DNA of 64,000 nucleotides from Terriglobia bacterium (GTDB lineage Bacteria; Acidobacteriota; Terriglobia; Terriglobales; Acidobacteriaceae). The DNA lies in assembly GCA_020072585.1 (NCBI GenBank), contig JAIQGL010000005.1:1-64000 (forward strand), given 5' to 3'. Position 1 is the stretch's first letter; every line of letters starts with the position of its first letter. Positions 46,574 to 55,108 of the stretch are shown here, piece after piece. Below the pieces are notes generated by a model. The model searched no databases, had not been told where the DNA came from, and saw nothing but the letters and a program-made list of their open reading frames with translations. Made by a program: the position numbers and the translations under genes.

Positions 46574-46924
46574 ATGGCAGACGATAATCCACAGAAAGAA
46601 CTGCTCCAGGAAATGGCACGGCTGTTCAAACGCTTCGAGAAAGGCGGCGATCTTGCGCCGATCGAAGACCGAAATGAGTGGGACAAACTGGTCGAATCAA
46701 AGCCGCCGGAAGAGCGGGAACTTGTCAAAGAACTTGCCCGGTTTGCCGACCTGTGGAGGTACTTTCAGGAGCGCAATGAGAAGCTGGGGTCCGAAATCGT
46801 TAACGCTATCAGCGTCGTGCATCAACTCCCGGTTCCGGAGCGAACCGCACGGCTAAAAGAAATCAATCAGAAGCTCATGGAGAGGGTTGGTGATGCTGGT
46901 CCAGGTGCTCAGTTTCGGCACTAA
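46574..46924 (+). CDS. Small acidic helical protein
   Basis: 116 residues with a good ribosome binding site (ggaaaggaacc). Highly charged and predicted all helical, with no TM or signal peptide. Its 3' end overlaps the next gene by about 30 bases in another frame, suggesting coupling. Function unknown; possibly a transfer accessory protein. Confidence 0.6.
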   Translation: MADDNPQKELLQEMARLFKRFEKGGDLAPIEDRNEWDKLVESKPPEERELVKELARFADLWRYFQERNEKLGSEIVNAISVVHQLPVPERTARLKEINQKLMERVGDAGPGAQFRH

Positions 46925-47441
46925 TTGGTGGGCTCGTTTCGGACGTAATGTTGACGATCCGCATCGTTTTACGCGCCACGCTGCCTACTACAACTCGACC
47001 GGCGTGCGTTGCGGCAGCAAAGTCAGGCGCCACTGGATTGTCTCAGGATTGATCCGCTTCAACGGTATCGGCGACTTCAATCCGAACCTGCCAGATCGCG
47101 CCATCGGACGCACGTTTGTCTGCTCTGAGGTGTCCCAGGCGTTCGGCGGTAACCGGTTGCTCTTCCAGTCTAGAGCCCCCAAGAATGACGTTCCAGATTC
47201 CTATCTGGTCGTTGTCTCCAGCGATGTCCACGGCCTGATCGACTTCTCTTCCGGTGCTTGGAAATCGGTGTTCAGCCGGGTCATTGCCGCGAGCCACTTG
47301 CGTGATAAACAGGAGGCCATGTTGCTGATGAATCCCGGCGACTGGGTCCAGACCAGCACCGGTTTTTGGCAGTTAAGCGCGCATCCAGACTCAGGTCAAC
47401 GGGCCACATTGACACGTGTTGGAGGAACAATTTCAGCCTGA
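46893..47441 (+). CDS. Hypothetical ICE protein
   Basis: 182 residues from ATG 46893 (GTG 46890 and TTG 46887 are just upstream). Mixed alpha/beta with many aromatic residues (N-W-W-A-R-F, F-V-C-S-E-V-S-Q-A-F, S-T-G-F-W-Q-L-S-A-H-P) and a few cysteines. No TM. The stop overlaps the start of the next gene by one base. Not recognised. Confidence 0.55.
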   Translation: MLVQVLSFGTNWWARFGRNVDDPHRFTRHAAYYNSTGVRCGSKVRRHWIVSGLIRFNGIGDFNPNLPDRAIGRTFVCSEVSQAFGGNRLLFQSRAPKNDVPDSYLVVVSSDVHGLIDFSSGAWKSVFSRVIAASHLRDKQEAMLLMNPGDWVQTSTGFWQLSAHPDSGQRATLTRVGGTISA

Positions 47442-48247
47442 TGCGGTACATGAAAGGCAGCCTCGTGATCACAGCAGACGGAGACATTCCGCTGCTCCGA
47501 CTGGTCCGGAATTGCCGGTTCGTCAGCCATCAACAGCTCTTTGAGTTGTTGTGCCATGATGCAGTCCTGTCTTCCCGGAGTACGTTCAATTGGCGAATTC
47601 AGCGTCTGCTGAAATCGGGCCGGATCGAACGTCAAAAAAACCTGGACCTGGAAGGAGTTCCCGTGTACTCCATAACACGAAGAGGCCTGCTTGAACTCGA
47701 AAGGCAGGGGGAATTTCTCATAGCTCTGAACTCCAGTACCAGGCAAATGCCCGATCCCGTCCAGGTGTTCCATGCTCTTGAACTGAACGCGCTCCGTCTG
47801 GCACTTGCCCGCAGTGCACTGCTCGTCAGTTGGCAATCCGAAGTCGAAATCAGCACGCTGAATATGGTCTCTGAGTCATTTCAGAAAGATTATGACGCCA
47901 TTGTGAAAATCTGGCTCGGTAACGAAATACGTGAGTTTGCCCTTGAGTACGAGCGCTCGCTAAAGAACACCAAGCAGTATGAAAGTGTGCGAGCGGCACT
48001 GGAAGCTGAACGAATGATCGGGTGCATTCTCTATGTGACGGTGGACACAAACCTGTTATTGGCGGTTTTCCAGCACTTGACCCCAATTGCACGACGCCTC
48101 GGCTTCCTCACCGCACGTTCATTTAGGGAACAGCTGCTGGCTGCGCCTGTCACTACCGAAGCAACTCGGGCCATGGTGCCGCTGGAGGAATTTCTCCAGT
48201 ATTCGCATCCTCTATATATCGGATCGGGGGAGAGTACTGTTTTTTGA
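47441..48247 (+). CDS. Replication-relaxation / wHTH family protein
   Basis: 268 residues from ATG 47441. N-terminal winged helix (about 15-80): L-L-R-L-V-R-N-C-R-F-V-S-H-Q-Q-L-F-E-L-L, R-L-L-K-S-G-R-I-E-R, Y-S-I-T-R-R-G. The rest has a nuclease-like alpha/beta arrangement, with D-Y-D-A-I-V-K-I and E-F-A-L-E-Y-E-R-S-L-K that resembles a PD-(D/E)xK core (D...E-x-E). This fits the Replic_Relax family found on plasmids and ICEs near virD4. In the absence of a visible relaxase it is the best candidate here for a mobilisation-initiation protein. Confidence 0.6.
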   Translation: MRYMKGSLVITADGDIPLLRLVRNCRFVSHQQLFELLCHDAVLSSRSTFNWRIQRLLKSGRIERQKNLDLEGVPVYSITRRGLLELERQGEFLIALNSSTRQMPDPVQVFHALELNALRLALARSALLVSWQSEVEISTLNMVSESFQKDYDAIVKIWLGNEIREFALEYERSLKNTKQYESVRAALEAERMIGCILYVTVDTNLLLAVFQHLTPIARRLGFLTARSFREQLLAAPVTTEATRAMVPLEEFLQYSHPLYIGSGESTVF

Positions 48248-48392
48248 ACATCTTTGCCTGGCCTATGGTCCGGCTATTACCTGAACTTTGACCATCTCGA
48301 GCGCCTGCAAGTGTCCACCGATCAGCAGCTTGCGGCTGACTATCCCCCATGACACATGAAATCGGGCCCCGAATTGTGGGCCTGGAACATCG

Positions 48393-48932
48393 CTAACGTT
48401 TTCCTTTGGTTTTTTCTTTGGACCATTGCCAAAGCGCACGATCAAGCGTACGCAAGCCGACTCGGCATTGGCTCGCTAACCCTCGACAGAATTGGAGGCA
48501 ATCAATAAAAAAATCAATAGTGTAATAAGCCTGTCGATCAGTAATGCCGAGGGACTCTAACGCGCGAAAGTCAATAGTTGTGAATCTCTCGGGATTTATC
48601 GCTGTCAGAATCGCCGAGGCAACAGGCACTTCCACTCCATTCAACCCACAAAGGACAGCAACCGCAGACCTGTCAGCAGCAGCTCGTACAGCCAATTGCA
48701 ACGCGTCAGCAATTTCCTCATCTGTGTTCCGGTGGAGCCTGGAAATGCCGCGACCTCCGGTCTTCCAACGAAAGATCACTTGCAGACTATCTCGGCTGTA
48801 ACTTCCTGACGAGATCTCACGCCCAGCCCTCAGTGCCTCGTCATCGACTCCTTGGTCGTCCACGACATACCGTGCCGCCAAACGCGGTATTTCAGAAACA
48901 TCGAACTGCAGAACAAATCTGGATTCTGCCAT
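48393..48932 (-). CDS. HhH/DNA-glycosylase-like protein (cargo)
   Basis: 179 residues on the strand opposite to the transfer genes. The C-terminal part has G-V-E-V-P-V-A-S-A-I-L-T-A-I-N-P-E-R-F then T-I-D-F-R-A-L-E-S-L-G-I, which resembles the helix-hairpin-helix plus catalytic-aspartate region of HhH-GPD glycosylases (G-V-G-x-x-x-A...D-x-R-V). Small for a full glycosylase, so a minimal or degenerate form. It may take part in DNA repair or phage DNA recognition; substrate unknown. Convergent with the gene ending at 48247. Confidence 0.5.
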   Translation of the reverse strand: MAESRFVLQFDVSEIPRLAARYVVDDQGVDDEALRAGREISSGSYSRDSLQVIFRWKTGGRGISRLHRNTDEEIADALQLAVRAAADRSAVAVLCGLNGVEVPVASAILTAINPERFTTIDFRALESLGITDRQAYYTIDFFIDCLQFCRGLASQCRVGLRTLDRALWQWSKEKTKGKR

Positions 48933-49081
48933 TCCGGTTCCTCAGTGGTTGTGCAAATCGTAGCAGGAATACGGCTCTCACAGCTGTACTCCACAACTCT
49001 TCATAAGCAACTTTATGGCCTGTTGCTTGGAAAGAATTCGCAACAGCTATCGGATAAATTCAGCAACGGAAAGGAGACATA

Positions 49082-49456
49082 ATGCCACTAAGTAGAGGAA
49101 GCATGACCCCGCACCGGCTGTTTGGTGTAAAAGACCTTGCGCTGGGGAACCCTGAGCCTCACGTCGACCGCGTCATCAAAGAATTCTTGACCATTGGTGA
49201 TGCCGTCGCCGCACGGTGGATTCAGATGCCACAGGGAATCCTGTTGCTCCAAATGGTCCCCGAAGACCCCGCCTCTGGTGCAATTTATGTGTACGACCGC
49301 TTGCACCAAGAGTTCTACCTGCTGTCCTTTGAAGGCGCAGAAGACAACCTTACTGTAGATGATTTCTGCCAACTGATGCCCGAATACGACCTGCTCCAAT
49401 ACGCTGAGCAGCCTACACTCTTGCACGTCCCCTTCCAAACCACCGGCTCAGCGTAG
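49082..49456 (+). CDS. Hypothetical ICE protein
   Basis: 124 residues with a strong ribosome binding site (aaggaga, 6 bases before ATG). Compact alpha/beta chain: I-L-L-L-Q-M-V-P-E-D, G-A-I-Y-V-Y-D, F-Y-L-L-S-F-E-G-A, then D-D-F-C-Q-L-M-P-E-Y-D. No TM or motif. Conserved-looking, but not recognised. Confidence 0.6.
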   Translation: MPLSRGSMTPHRLFGVKDLALGNPEPHVDRVIKEFLTIGDAVAARWIQMPQGILLLQMVPEDPASGAIYVYDRLHQEFYLLSFEGAEDNLTVDDFCQLMPEYDLLQYAEQPTLLHVPFQTTGSA

Positions 49457-49479
49457 ACCTTCCGATCCTCACAACCGAT

Positions 49480-49513
49480 GAAATTTGACCGAGTTTCCGG
49501 ACCGGGGTATCAA
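49480..49513 (+). promoter_or_regulatory. ICE promoter with shared -35 element, copy 3
   Basis: GAAATTTGACCGAGTTTC (49480-49497), identical to copy 2; TTGACC (49485-49490), 17-base spacer, TATCAA (49508-49513). It lies 18 bases upstream of the primase ATG at 49531, so it probably drives the primase-SSB cluster. Confidence 0.55.
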
Positions 49514-49530
49514 GACCTGGAAGGTGAAGT

Positions 49531-50526
49531 ATGCAATCCCGACTCTTGGCCTCAGACGAAACGGTAGCTCGATATTTTGAGCTATTTGTCAATCGTGGGG
49601 CCTACACCCTTCAGTCTTCCACCCCGGATTCTGCTAATGGTCGGTGTTACTACTACCGCCCGAAAGGCCGCATTTCGTTGTCACGAGAAACAATCCGCCG
49701 GCACCTCGAAGGACAAATCACAATTGGGCTTTATGCCGTTAACCCGGCCACACAGCGCTGCAAGTGGGTCGCTATTGATGCCGATTATCCCGATGCCCTG
49801 GAAGACCTGCTGAAGTTGCAATGGGAACTGCGACAGGACGGGGTAGAAGCAGCCTTGGAGAAGTCCCGCCGCGGAGGACATCTTTGGATTTTCGCTGCTC
49901 AACCCCTGCTGGCCCGCGATTGCAGGCTATACATTCACAGCCTGGCCCGGCGCCTCAAAGTGCCGGTCAAAGGAGCCCGAAAGGCGCAAGTTCCATCGTC
50001 TGAAACTGTGGCCTTAGCCGAAGGGATTGAAGTCTTTCCCCGGCAAGATGAAGTTCATACGGATGAATTTGGCAATGCCATACGTGCGCCTCTGGGGATT
50101 CACAGGGGTGCAGGTAAGCAATTCTGGTTCTATGGCGCTGATTACCGCCTGGACGCCCAGATTGCATATCTCACACGATTGAGACGTATCACCGAAGAGG
50201 AGATATCGCGATTTGTCAGCGCGATTGACATTCCGCAAGAGCTTCCCCCGGCACAGAAGAGGAGCGTCAAGCCGTACCCTTGGAACGGTAGTCGCAGGGA
50301 GTTCTCAATTCTGGAGCACATAAACGGCGGGAAGAAAAAGATCGGTCGTAACTATTTCACTCGCTGTCCGTCATGTGCGCGGCAAGGCCGGGACAGAAGT
50401 GGCGATAATCTGGCGATCTGTATTGCCGATCCCCGCAAATATAAATGTTGGGCTGGTTGCCGCAAAGAGGACATCCGGGCTGCCTTGGGCTGTCCTATCC
50501 GGAATCACCTGGGAGCAAGCCGGTGA
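49531..50526 (+). CDS. TOTE-type archaeo-eukaryotic primase
   Basis: 331 residues. The AEP core has W-V-A-I-D-A-D (~82-88, catalytic D-x-D), S-R-R-G-G-H-L-W-I-F (~112-121) and a later F-P-R-Q-D-E. This matches the primase of TOTE conflict systems and ICE-borne relatives. A C-terminal zinc knuckle C-P-S-C...C-W-A-G-C (~280-308) resembles the CHC2 type of primases. It could prime ICE replication after transfer or act in a conflict system. A large SF2 helicase, the usual partner, lies at 62866. ATGA overlap with the next gene. Confidence 0.75.
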   Translation: MQSRLLASDETVARYFELFVNRGAYTLQSSTPDSANGRCYYYRPKGRISLSRETIRRHLEGQITIGLYAVNPATQRCKWVAIDADYPDALEDLLKLQWELRQDGVEAALEKSRRGGHLWIFAAQPLLARDCRLYIHSLARRLKVPVKGARKAQVPSSETVALAEGIEVFPRQDEVHTDEFGNAIRAPLGIHRGAGKQFWFYGADYRLDAQIAYLTRLRRITEEEISRFVSAIDIPQELPPAQKRSVKPYPWNGSRREFSILEHINGGKKKIGRNYFTRCPSCARQGRDRSGDNLAICIADPRKYKCWAGCRKEDIRAALGCPIRNHLGASR

Positions 50527-51164
50527 TGATACTGAGCAAGAGTGATGTGCTGGCGTTGCGCGGATTGCGCTTACCACCTGTTGCACTTAAGGCTATGCAG
50601 CGTGCCGGCATTTATTGCCAGCCCACGATCTCGATCGAATTCCAGAAGGAGGCCAACCGCTATCTCATTCGCGGCGTGGAGTCGGGCGGTGCTGTCCCAG
50701 CTTGTGGGGCCTATTGTGCGTTCGCGGATGAGCATGGTGCTCCGCCGGAAATCATTCAGCCCATAGCCAATGTTGGCGTCAATGGCATTCACGCGGCCGG
50801 TCTTTCTCCTGTCCTCGTCAGGGCTCACATGTTCCGTTCCGAGCGCCATTGCGAATTGCTTTTGACTCGCCACAGCTTGGTTTCAATCCCAGGCAAGGGG
50901 CGTCCGGCACTGCACAACTCTGTCTTGTTCCACAGCAAATATGGTGTCTTGGACGTGGAGTTGTGGGCTAGCCAGAGCCATCTGCGAGGGGTGATTGCGC
51001 CCACGTTTTACAGCCGGAGCGGCGAGCAGATTGCGGCTCCCGATTGCTTTCACGATGTCATTCTTCAAGTGACAGCCGGTGTGTGTTGTGTTGGCTGCCG
51101 GCATTCTCACGTAGCTCGCCTCAACACATTGGCGCCCTTGATTGGCGGAGAGCGTGCCCGATGA
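50526..51164 (+). CDS. Hypothetical protein coupled to the primase
   Basis: 212 residues from ATG 50526 (GTG 50523 also possible), overlapping the primase stop. Contains several Cys/His pairs late in the chain (V-C-C-V-G-C-R-H-S-H, ~193-202), which could bind zinc. Mixed alpha/beta. The coupling suggests it works with the primase. Not recognised. Confidence 0.55.
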   Translation: MILSKSDVLALRGLRLPPVALKAMQRAGIYCQPTISIEFQKEANRYLIRGVESGGAVPACGAYCAFADEHGAPPEIIQPIANVGVNGIHAAGLSPVLVRAHMFRSERHCELLLTRHSLVSIPGKGRPALHNSVLFHSKYGVLDVELWASQSHLRGVIAPTFYSRSGEQIAAPDCFHDVILQVTAGVCCVGCRHSHVARLNTLAPLIGGERAR

Positions 51165-51369
51165 AGAACGATCTGCCGGACGACCTGCCGAGCATCGAGG
51201 AAGTCCTGCGCGATCCCGCCGCTTCGTTGTGGTTGAAAACGCCTTGCGTGCTGCTTTGGTCCGTGACCCGGTTGATGCTGCAAACGATGCTGAGGTATTG
51301 GCACGGTTGCTGGATCGAAGATGCCGCTCAATCCTCAGCCAGTTCGACGAGGACAGAAGACCAAGTTAG
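51161..51369 (+). pseudogene. Frameshifted small helical-protein gene
   Basis: From ATG 51161 the frame gives S-I-E-E-V-L-R-D-P-A-A-S-L-W-L-K, then turns into unlikely sequence. One base back, the other frame continues with [20 protein letters not shown] and ends at 51369, 8 bases before ssb. The switch maps to the run of four A at about 51236. Either one base was lost (mutation or sequencing error) or ribosomes shift -1 there. The rebuilt product of about 69 residues resembles small helical proteins often found beside ssb/primase genes in mobile DNA. Confidence 0.55.
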
Positions 51370-51377
51370 GAGATGTT

Positions 51378-51809
51378 ATGGCAAAAAGCGTAAATAAGGT
51401 AATCCTGGTCGGAAATGTTGGGAAGGACCCCGAAGTCAAATACACCCCGAGTGGGACTGCGCTGGCGAAGTTCAGCATAGCAACAAACGAACGATTCAAA
51501 GACAAATCAGGAGAGTGGCAGGACCGCACGGAGTGGCACAACATTTTGGCGTGGGAGCGCCTGGCCGAGATCGTCGGGGAATATCTCCGCAAGGGCTCCA
51601 AGATTTACATCGAGGGCAGATTGCAAACCTCGAGTTGGGAAGATCGCCAGAGCGGAGAAAAGAAATACCGCACGGAGGTAGTGGCCCGCGACCTCGTACT
51701 GCTTAACTCGCGTGATGGCGCCGAACCGAAAACCGAGGATTCCAATCGGGAGAGAGAAACAGTGCATGCCGGATCGGGCGAGATCACGGACGAAGACATT
51801 CCCTTTTGA
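51378..51809 (+). CDS. ssb: Single-stranded DNA-binding protein
   Basis: 143 residues from ATG 51378. OB fold with [29 protein letters not shown] and [12 protein letters not shown]. The acidic C-terminal tip D-E-D-I-P-F is intact for recruiting partner proteins. A mobile-element SSB that would coat the transferred strand; grouped with the primase and, further on, the Rad52-like annealing protein. Confidence 0.95.
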   Translation: MAKSVNKVILVGNVGKDPEVKYTPSGTALAKFSIATNERFKDKSGEWQDRTEWHNILAWERLAEIVGEYLRKGSKIYIEGRLQTSSWEDRQSGEKKYRTEVVARDLVLLNSRDGAEPKTEDSNRERETVHAGSGEITDEDIPF

Positions 51810-51884
51810 GGAGGCATGGCGGCGTGCTTGAGAGATCTTCAACGCTTTCGGCATAATTCTGTCCCGTTTGGGGTATAATTAATC

Positions 51885-52505
51885 ATGGAAATCCAAGAAT
51901 ACACCCCGGCGCAAGCTTCAGTACTGGCAAATCTACCCCTTCCAGCGGTTCACAAACTCATAGAGCGTCGTCTTATCCGACCGAGGCGTCTTCGTGCGGG
52001 GCGTTCTATTCAGAGGATGCTGAACTTGCAGCAGGTGCTCTATCTGCGTTTGGAGGCTGAGGGTGTGCGCCTGTTACCTGTATCGGCACGCAGAGCAATC
52101 GCAAAGCAAATCGAGTCTTCCCCCGGAATAGATGTCGTTGCTTTTGGTGGTGGTTCCGCGCTTGTAATTCAAGTGAAATCAGTGCGACAAGAGCTCGATG
52201 CAGACCTGAAAAAACTTGAACGGGCTGCAGAGATGGCGGTTTCTGACCCCGAAGTCATGCATGGAACACCTGTCTATCGAGGAACCCGCATACCCGTCGA
52301 GCTTATTGCTGACATGGTGCGGCAGGGCACCAAAATCGAGGAAATTCTAGAAGGCTATCCCGCATTAAATCGAGAGAAGGTCGAACTGGCCTCTCTATAC
52401 GTACAAGCCTTCCCGCGTCGTGGCCGTCCAGCCAATCGCCCGTGGGCCAAGAAAAGGCCCATACGGGTGACGCGTGAACTCCGCAGCCTCGCGGGCCGAC
52501 AATGA
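51885..52505 (+). CDS. DUF433 antitoxin (VapB45-like)
   Basis: 206 residues. An N-terminal MerR/HTH-like region (A-Q-A-S-V-L-A-N-L-P, H-K-L-I-E-R-R-L-I) and a C-terminal DUF433 domain with G-T-P-V-Y-R-G-T-R-I-P-V, the hallmark, then E-I-L-E-G-Y-P. DUF433 proteins are antitoxins to DUF5615 PIN-like toxins. The gene overlaps its partner by 4 bases; a near-palindromic ggggtataatta stretch precedes it and may be the promoter/operator. Confidence 0.85.
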   Translation: MEIQEYTPAQASVLANLPLPAVHKLIERRLIRPRRLRAGRSIQRMLNLQQVLYLRLEAEGVRLLPVSARRAIAKQIESSPGIDVVAFGGGSALVIQVKSVRQELDADLKKLERAAEMAVSDPEVMHGTPVYRGTRIPVELIADMVRQGTKIEEILEGYPALNREKVELASLYVQAFPRRGRPANRPWAKKRPIRVTRELRSLAGRQ

Positions 52506-52882
52506 AGCTACTCATTGATGAATGCTTGCACACATCGTTGGTGGAACTGGCACATGCGGCAGGGCACGCGGCGGACCATGTTAATTATCTGGCGCTGGGT
52601 GGCTACAAAGACTGGCAGCTCATGGCCATTATTCGCGAACAGGAATACACATTCGTGACCAACAATCGAGTCGATTTTCTGCGACTCCACGGCAACGAAC
52701 CGATTCATGCCGGAGTGATCGTTATTGTTCCGAATGTGCCCCCAGCAGATCAGAAAACGCTGCTTAGTGCTGCGTTAAAGCATGTCGGTACCCGAGACCT
52801 TACTAACACAATCGTTGAGGTGCGATACACAGCCAACCGAATAACCTGTTCTCACTATCTTCTGCCCGAAAGTAGCGAGTAG
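52502..52882 (+). CDS. DUF5615 PIN-like toxin (VapC45-like)
   Basis: 126 residues: M-K-L-L-I-D-E-C-L (acidic first strand, D6/E7), D-W-Q-L-M-A-I-I-R-E (second acidic site) and F-V-T-N-N-R-V-D-F (third) give the PIN-like catalytic set. Predicted RNase toxin neutralised by the DUF433 protein. Likely helps retain the ICE. Confidence 0.85.
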   Translation: MKLLIDECLHTSLVELAHAAGHAADHVNYLALGGYKDWQLMAIIREQEYTFVTNNRVDFLRLHGNEPIHAGVIVIVPNVPPADQKTLLSAALKHVGTRDLTNTIVEVRYTANRITCSHYLLPESSE

Positions 52883-53046
52883 AGTCATCATATTAGCGGA
52901 GATGTGTGGGGCAAGAACCATCACCGGCCACGGCTTTATGTCCCGCTTTTGGCGCTGAGTTGTCCTAGCTACCTCGTCGAACCAGCCTTCCTGAAACATC
53001 GAACGCTCATCAACTCTTAAGCCTGAATTCCTTTTTGGAGATACCC

Positions 53047-54066
53047 ATGAGTCCACCTAACGGACATGCCAACGGCTCCTTTGGGAGCTCGGACCAGCAT
53101 TCCACACCGCCAATTCTGTCGCTCAACGCGAACAGTACGAGTCAATACACGGCAACGCAGATTAAAGAATTTGTGGCTCTCTTGGAAGTGCCCTTCGATC
53201 CAGGAGTGATTGAATGGAGGGTCACTAATACTAGTAAAGGGAACGGGCAGTCACGCGGGCAAGTAATCCCTTACGCTGATCAAAGAGCGTATACCGATCG
53301 TCTCAACGCCCTGTTCACTCCGGCCGGCTGGACCCGCAAATACACCGTTCACACCAGCGCAAATTTCCAGCGAGCCAAAGACCAGAAGACCACGGCGAAA
53401 GTGTTTGTCACTTGCGATTTGACAATCTTCGGCATTGGATCACACTCAGCCACTGGCGAAGAGTGGGCGGATGACGCAAATGCTGGGACTTCTGCGGAAG
53501 CGCAGGCGTTTAAGCGAAGTTGCGCCTGTTTTGGGCTTGGCCGGTATCTCTACTATTTCACCGGAATCTGGGTTGACCTGGACGATCGCAAACGCCCGAA
53601 AACGATTCCAAAGCTGGCCGGCTGGGCGATGCCTGAGGGATGGCGGCAAGGGTTGCGTCCTGTCCAACAGCCCGGCCCACAGGGATCCACCCCAAGCACC
53701 AGTAGCGGCAGCCAAACTCATCAGAGCGGACAGGCCCAGAGCAGATGTCGTGAACTGATCCAGCAGATCGAGGGCATGGCAGAACTATTGGGCAAAGGTC
53801 TCTATCGAGGCCTCCTGAAAACAATAGCCACAGCATGGAAGCCGAGCGATATCACCGACCCTCTTGTCCTCGAACGGGTGTTGTCCCACATGCACGCAGC
53901 GGAGCGGGGTTTGAAGAGACTCGAAACCGCTCTGGAGAAAACTGGCCCCGCACCTTTGGCTGCCATTCTTCGGTCCCACCATCTCACTTCTCTTGATCGC
54001 GTGGAGAACCTGGAAACTCTCCACAAGATTGTGCTCGCTCTCGAATCCAATGAGCCCGCGAAGTAA
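53047..54066 (+). CDS. Rad52/Rad22-family single-strand annealing protein
   Basis: 339 residues from ATG 53047 with ttggag upstream. The DNA-binding domain (~30-195) has V-I-E-W-R-V, P-Y-A-D-Q-R-A-Y-T-D-R-L-N, G-W-T-R-K-Y-T-V, A-Q-A-F-K-R-S-C-A-C-F-G-L-G-R-Y-L-Y, typical of Rad52/DdrA-like annealases. The C-terminal half is a linker plus helices. It would anneal SSB-coated strands to re-form or recombine the element. Confidence 0.85.
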   Translation: MSPPNGHANGSFGSSDQHSTPPILSLNANSTSQYTATQIKEFVALLEVPFDPGVIEWRVTNTSKGNGQSRGQVIPYADQRAYTDRLNALFTPAGWTRKYTVHTSANFQRAKDQKTTAKVFVTCDLTIFGIGSHSATGEEWADDANAGTSAEAQAFKRSCACFGLGRYLYYFTGIWVDLDDRKRPKTIPKLAGWAMPEGWRQGLRPVQQPGPQGSTPSTSSGSQTHQSGQAQSRCRELIQQIEGMAELLGKGLYRGLLKTIATAWKPSDITDPLVLERVLSHMHAAERGLKRLETALEKTGPAPLAAILRSHHLTSLDRVENLETLHKIVLALESNEPAK

Positions 54067-54221
54067 CCGCATCACGCAATTCTCTCCGCGACGGATTTTC
54101 TCTGGCCGCATAAGTCCGCCGGCTCTCTCCTAAGCGCGGACATTCACAACAAACCACCGCTCTCCCCACACCTGTCTATTGGCTAACAGACGGGAGGGGA
54201 GACGTGTGCCTGAAAGGAACT

Positions 54222-54614
54222 ATGGCAAAGAAAGACCCTCCCGACTACCCAGGTGACGAAGCAATCTTGAAGGCTTTCGGCGAAGCAATACGCGACATTC
54301 GCCTTGAAAAGGGCTTGTCCCTCGAAGAGGCAGACGCTCTCTTCCAGGAAGCGCAGCAGCAGAACCTCTATCCGCGTTTGTATCGTGCGTTAGGGATCGT
54401 GGTTCGGCAACTCCGGGAAAAGCAGAACATGTCCCGCGCGCAGTTGAGCAGCGCATCAGGCTTGCGCGTGCGGTTCATCAGCCAGCTTGAGCGCGGCAGC
54501 GTGACCAGCGCAACCATCACCCAAATTGTGCGCCTAGCAATGGGGCTGAACTACCCAATCGACGTTCTCGTTGAAGAAGTCGTGAAGAAGGAAAAGGAAC
54601 TCACGGCAGAATAG
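54222..54614 (+). CDS. XRE-family transcription regulator
   Basis: 130 residues from ATG 54222 (gaaaggaac ribosome site). A helical N-terminal extension (~1-55) is followed by an XRE/Cro helix-turn-helix: L-R-E-K-Q-N-M-S-R-A-Q-L-S-S-A-S-G-L-R-V-R-F-I-S-Q-L-E-R-G (~72-99). Candidate repressor of ICE promoters, together with the HTH protein at 22266. Confidence 0.85.
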   Translation: MAKKDPPDYPGDEAILKAFGEAIRDIRLEKGLSLEEADALFQEAQQQNLYPRLYRALGIVVRQLREKQNMSRAQLSSASGLRVRFISQLERGSVTSATITQIVRLAMGLNYPIDVLVEEVVKKEKELTAE

Positions 54615-54730
54615 CGCTAAAGGCTCAGGCCCTGAATCAGCCACCATTCCCAATTCCGTATCTGCCCGGCGTCGCGGCCACACTGTAATTTCCGATCCCT
54701 GCATTCAGCAGCATTCATTCCCACAATCTC

Positions 54731-55096
54731 ATGATGAACGACAATGATCAGATCATTTCCCGCTACACGCGCGCTCAGGCCATCGAAGATGGTGTCCTGG
54801 TCGATGTAAGCCAACAAGCCAACGAGACTGGGCTACTGTTGCCTACGGTCATCACCGGCCACCTGCACAACGTGTTGGAAGACATCCCAAAGGAAAGTCA
54901 CGGCCAGGACTATCTTGGCCGGCTTCACGATGTTCTCTGGATGGCATATCTCAAGCTGCGGGCGCTTAAGAGCAAAGGTCTCAAAGAGAGCGATTTCCCT
55001 GTGGAGTTCGAGGTCATTATCGACCGGCACACGCATTCCCTGTGGATCGATGCAGATGGTGACGGCTTCACGATCATGTATCCAGAGGACTATTGA
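54731..55096 (+). CDS. DUF6573-like ICE protein
   Basis: 121 residues: R-A-Q-A-I-E-D-G-V-L-V-D-V-S near the start, L-H-D-V-L-W-M-A-Y in the middle, and a C-terminal D-A-D-G-D-G-F-T-I-M. This arrangement is common in small proteins of conjugative elements annotated DUF6573. Function unknown. Confidence 0.7.
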   Translation: MMNDNDQIISRYTRAQAIEDGVLVDVSQQANETGLLLPTVITGHLHNVLEDIPKESHGQDYLGRLHDVLWMAYLKLRALKSKGLKESDFPVEFEVIIDRHTHSLWIDADGDGFTIMYPEDY

Positions 55097-55108
55097 GTTT
55101 GCGCGGCC

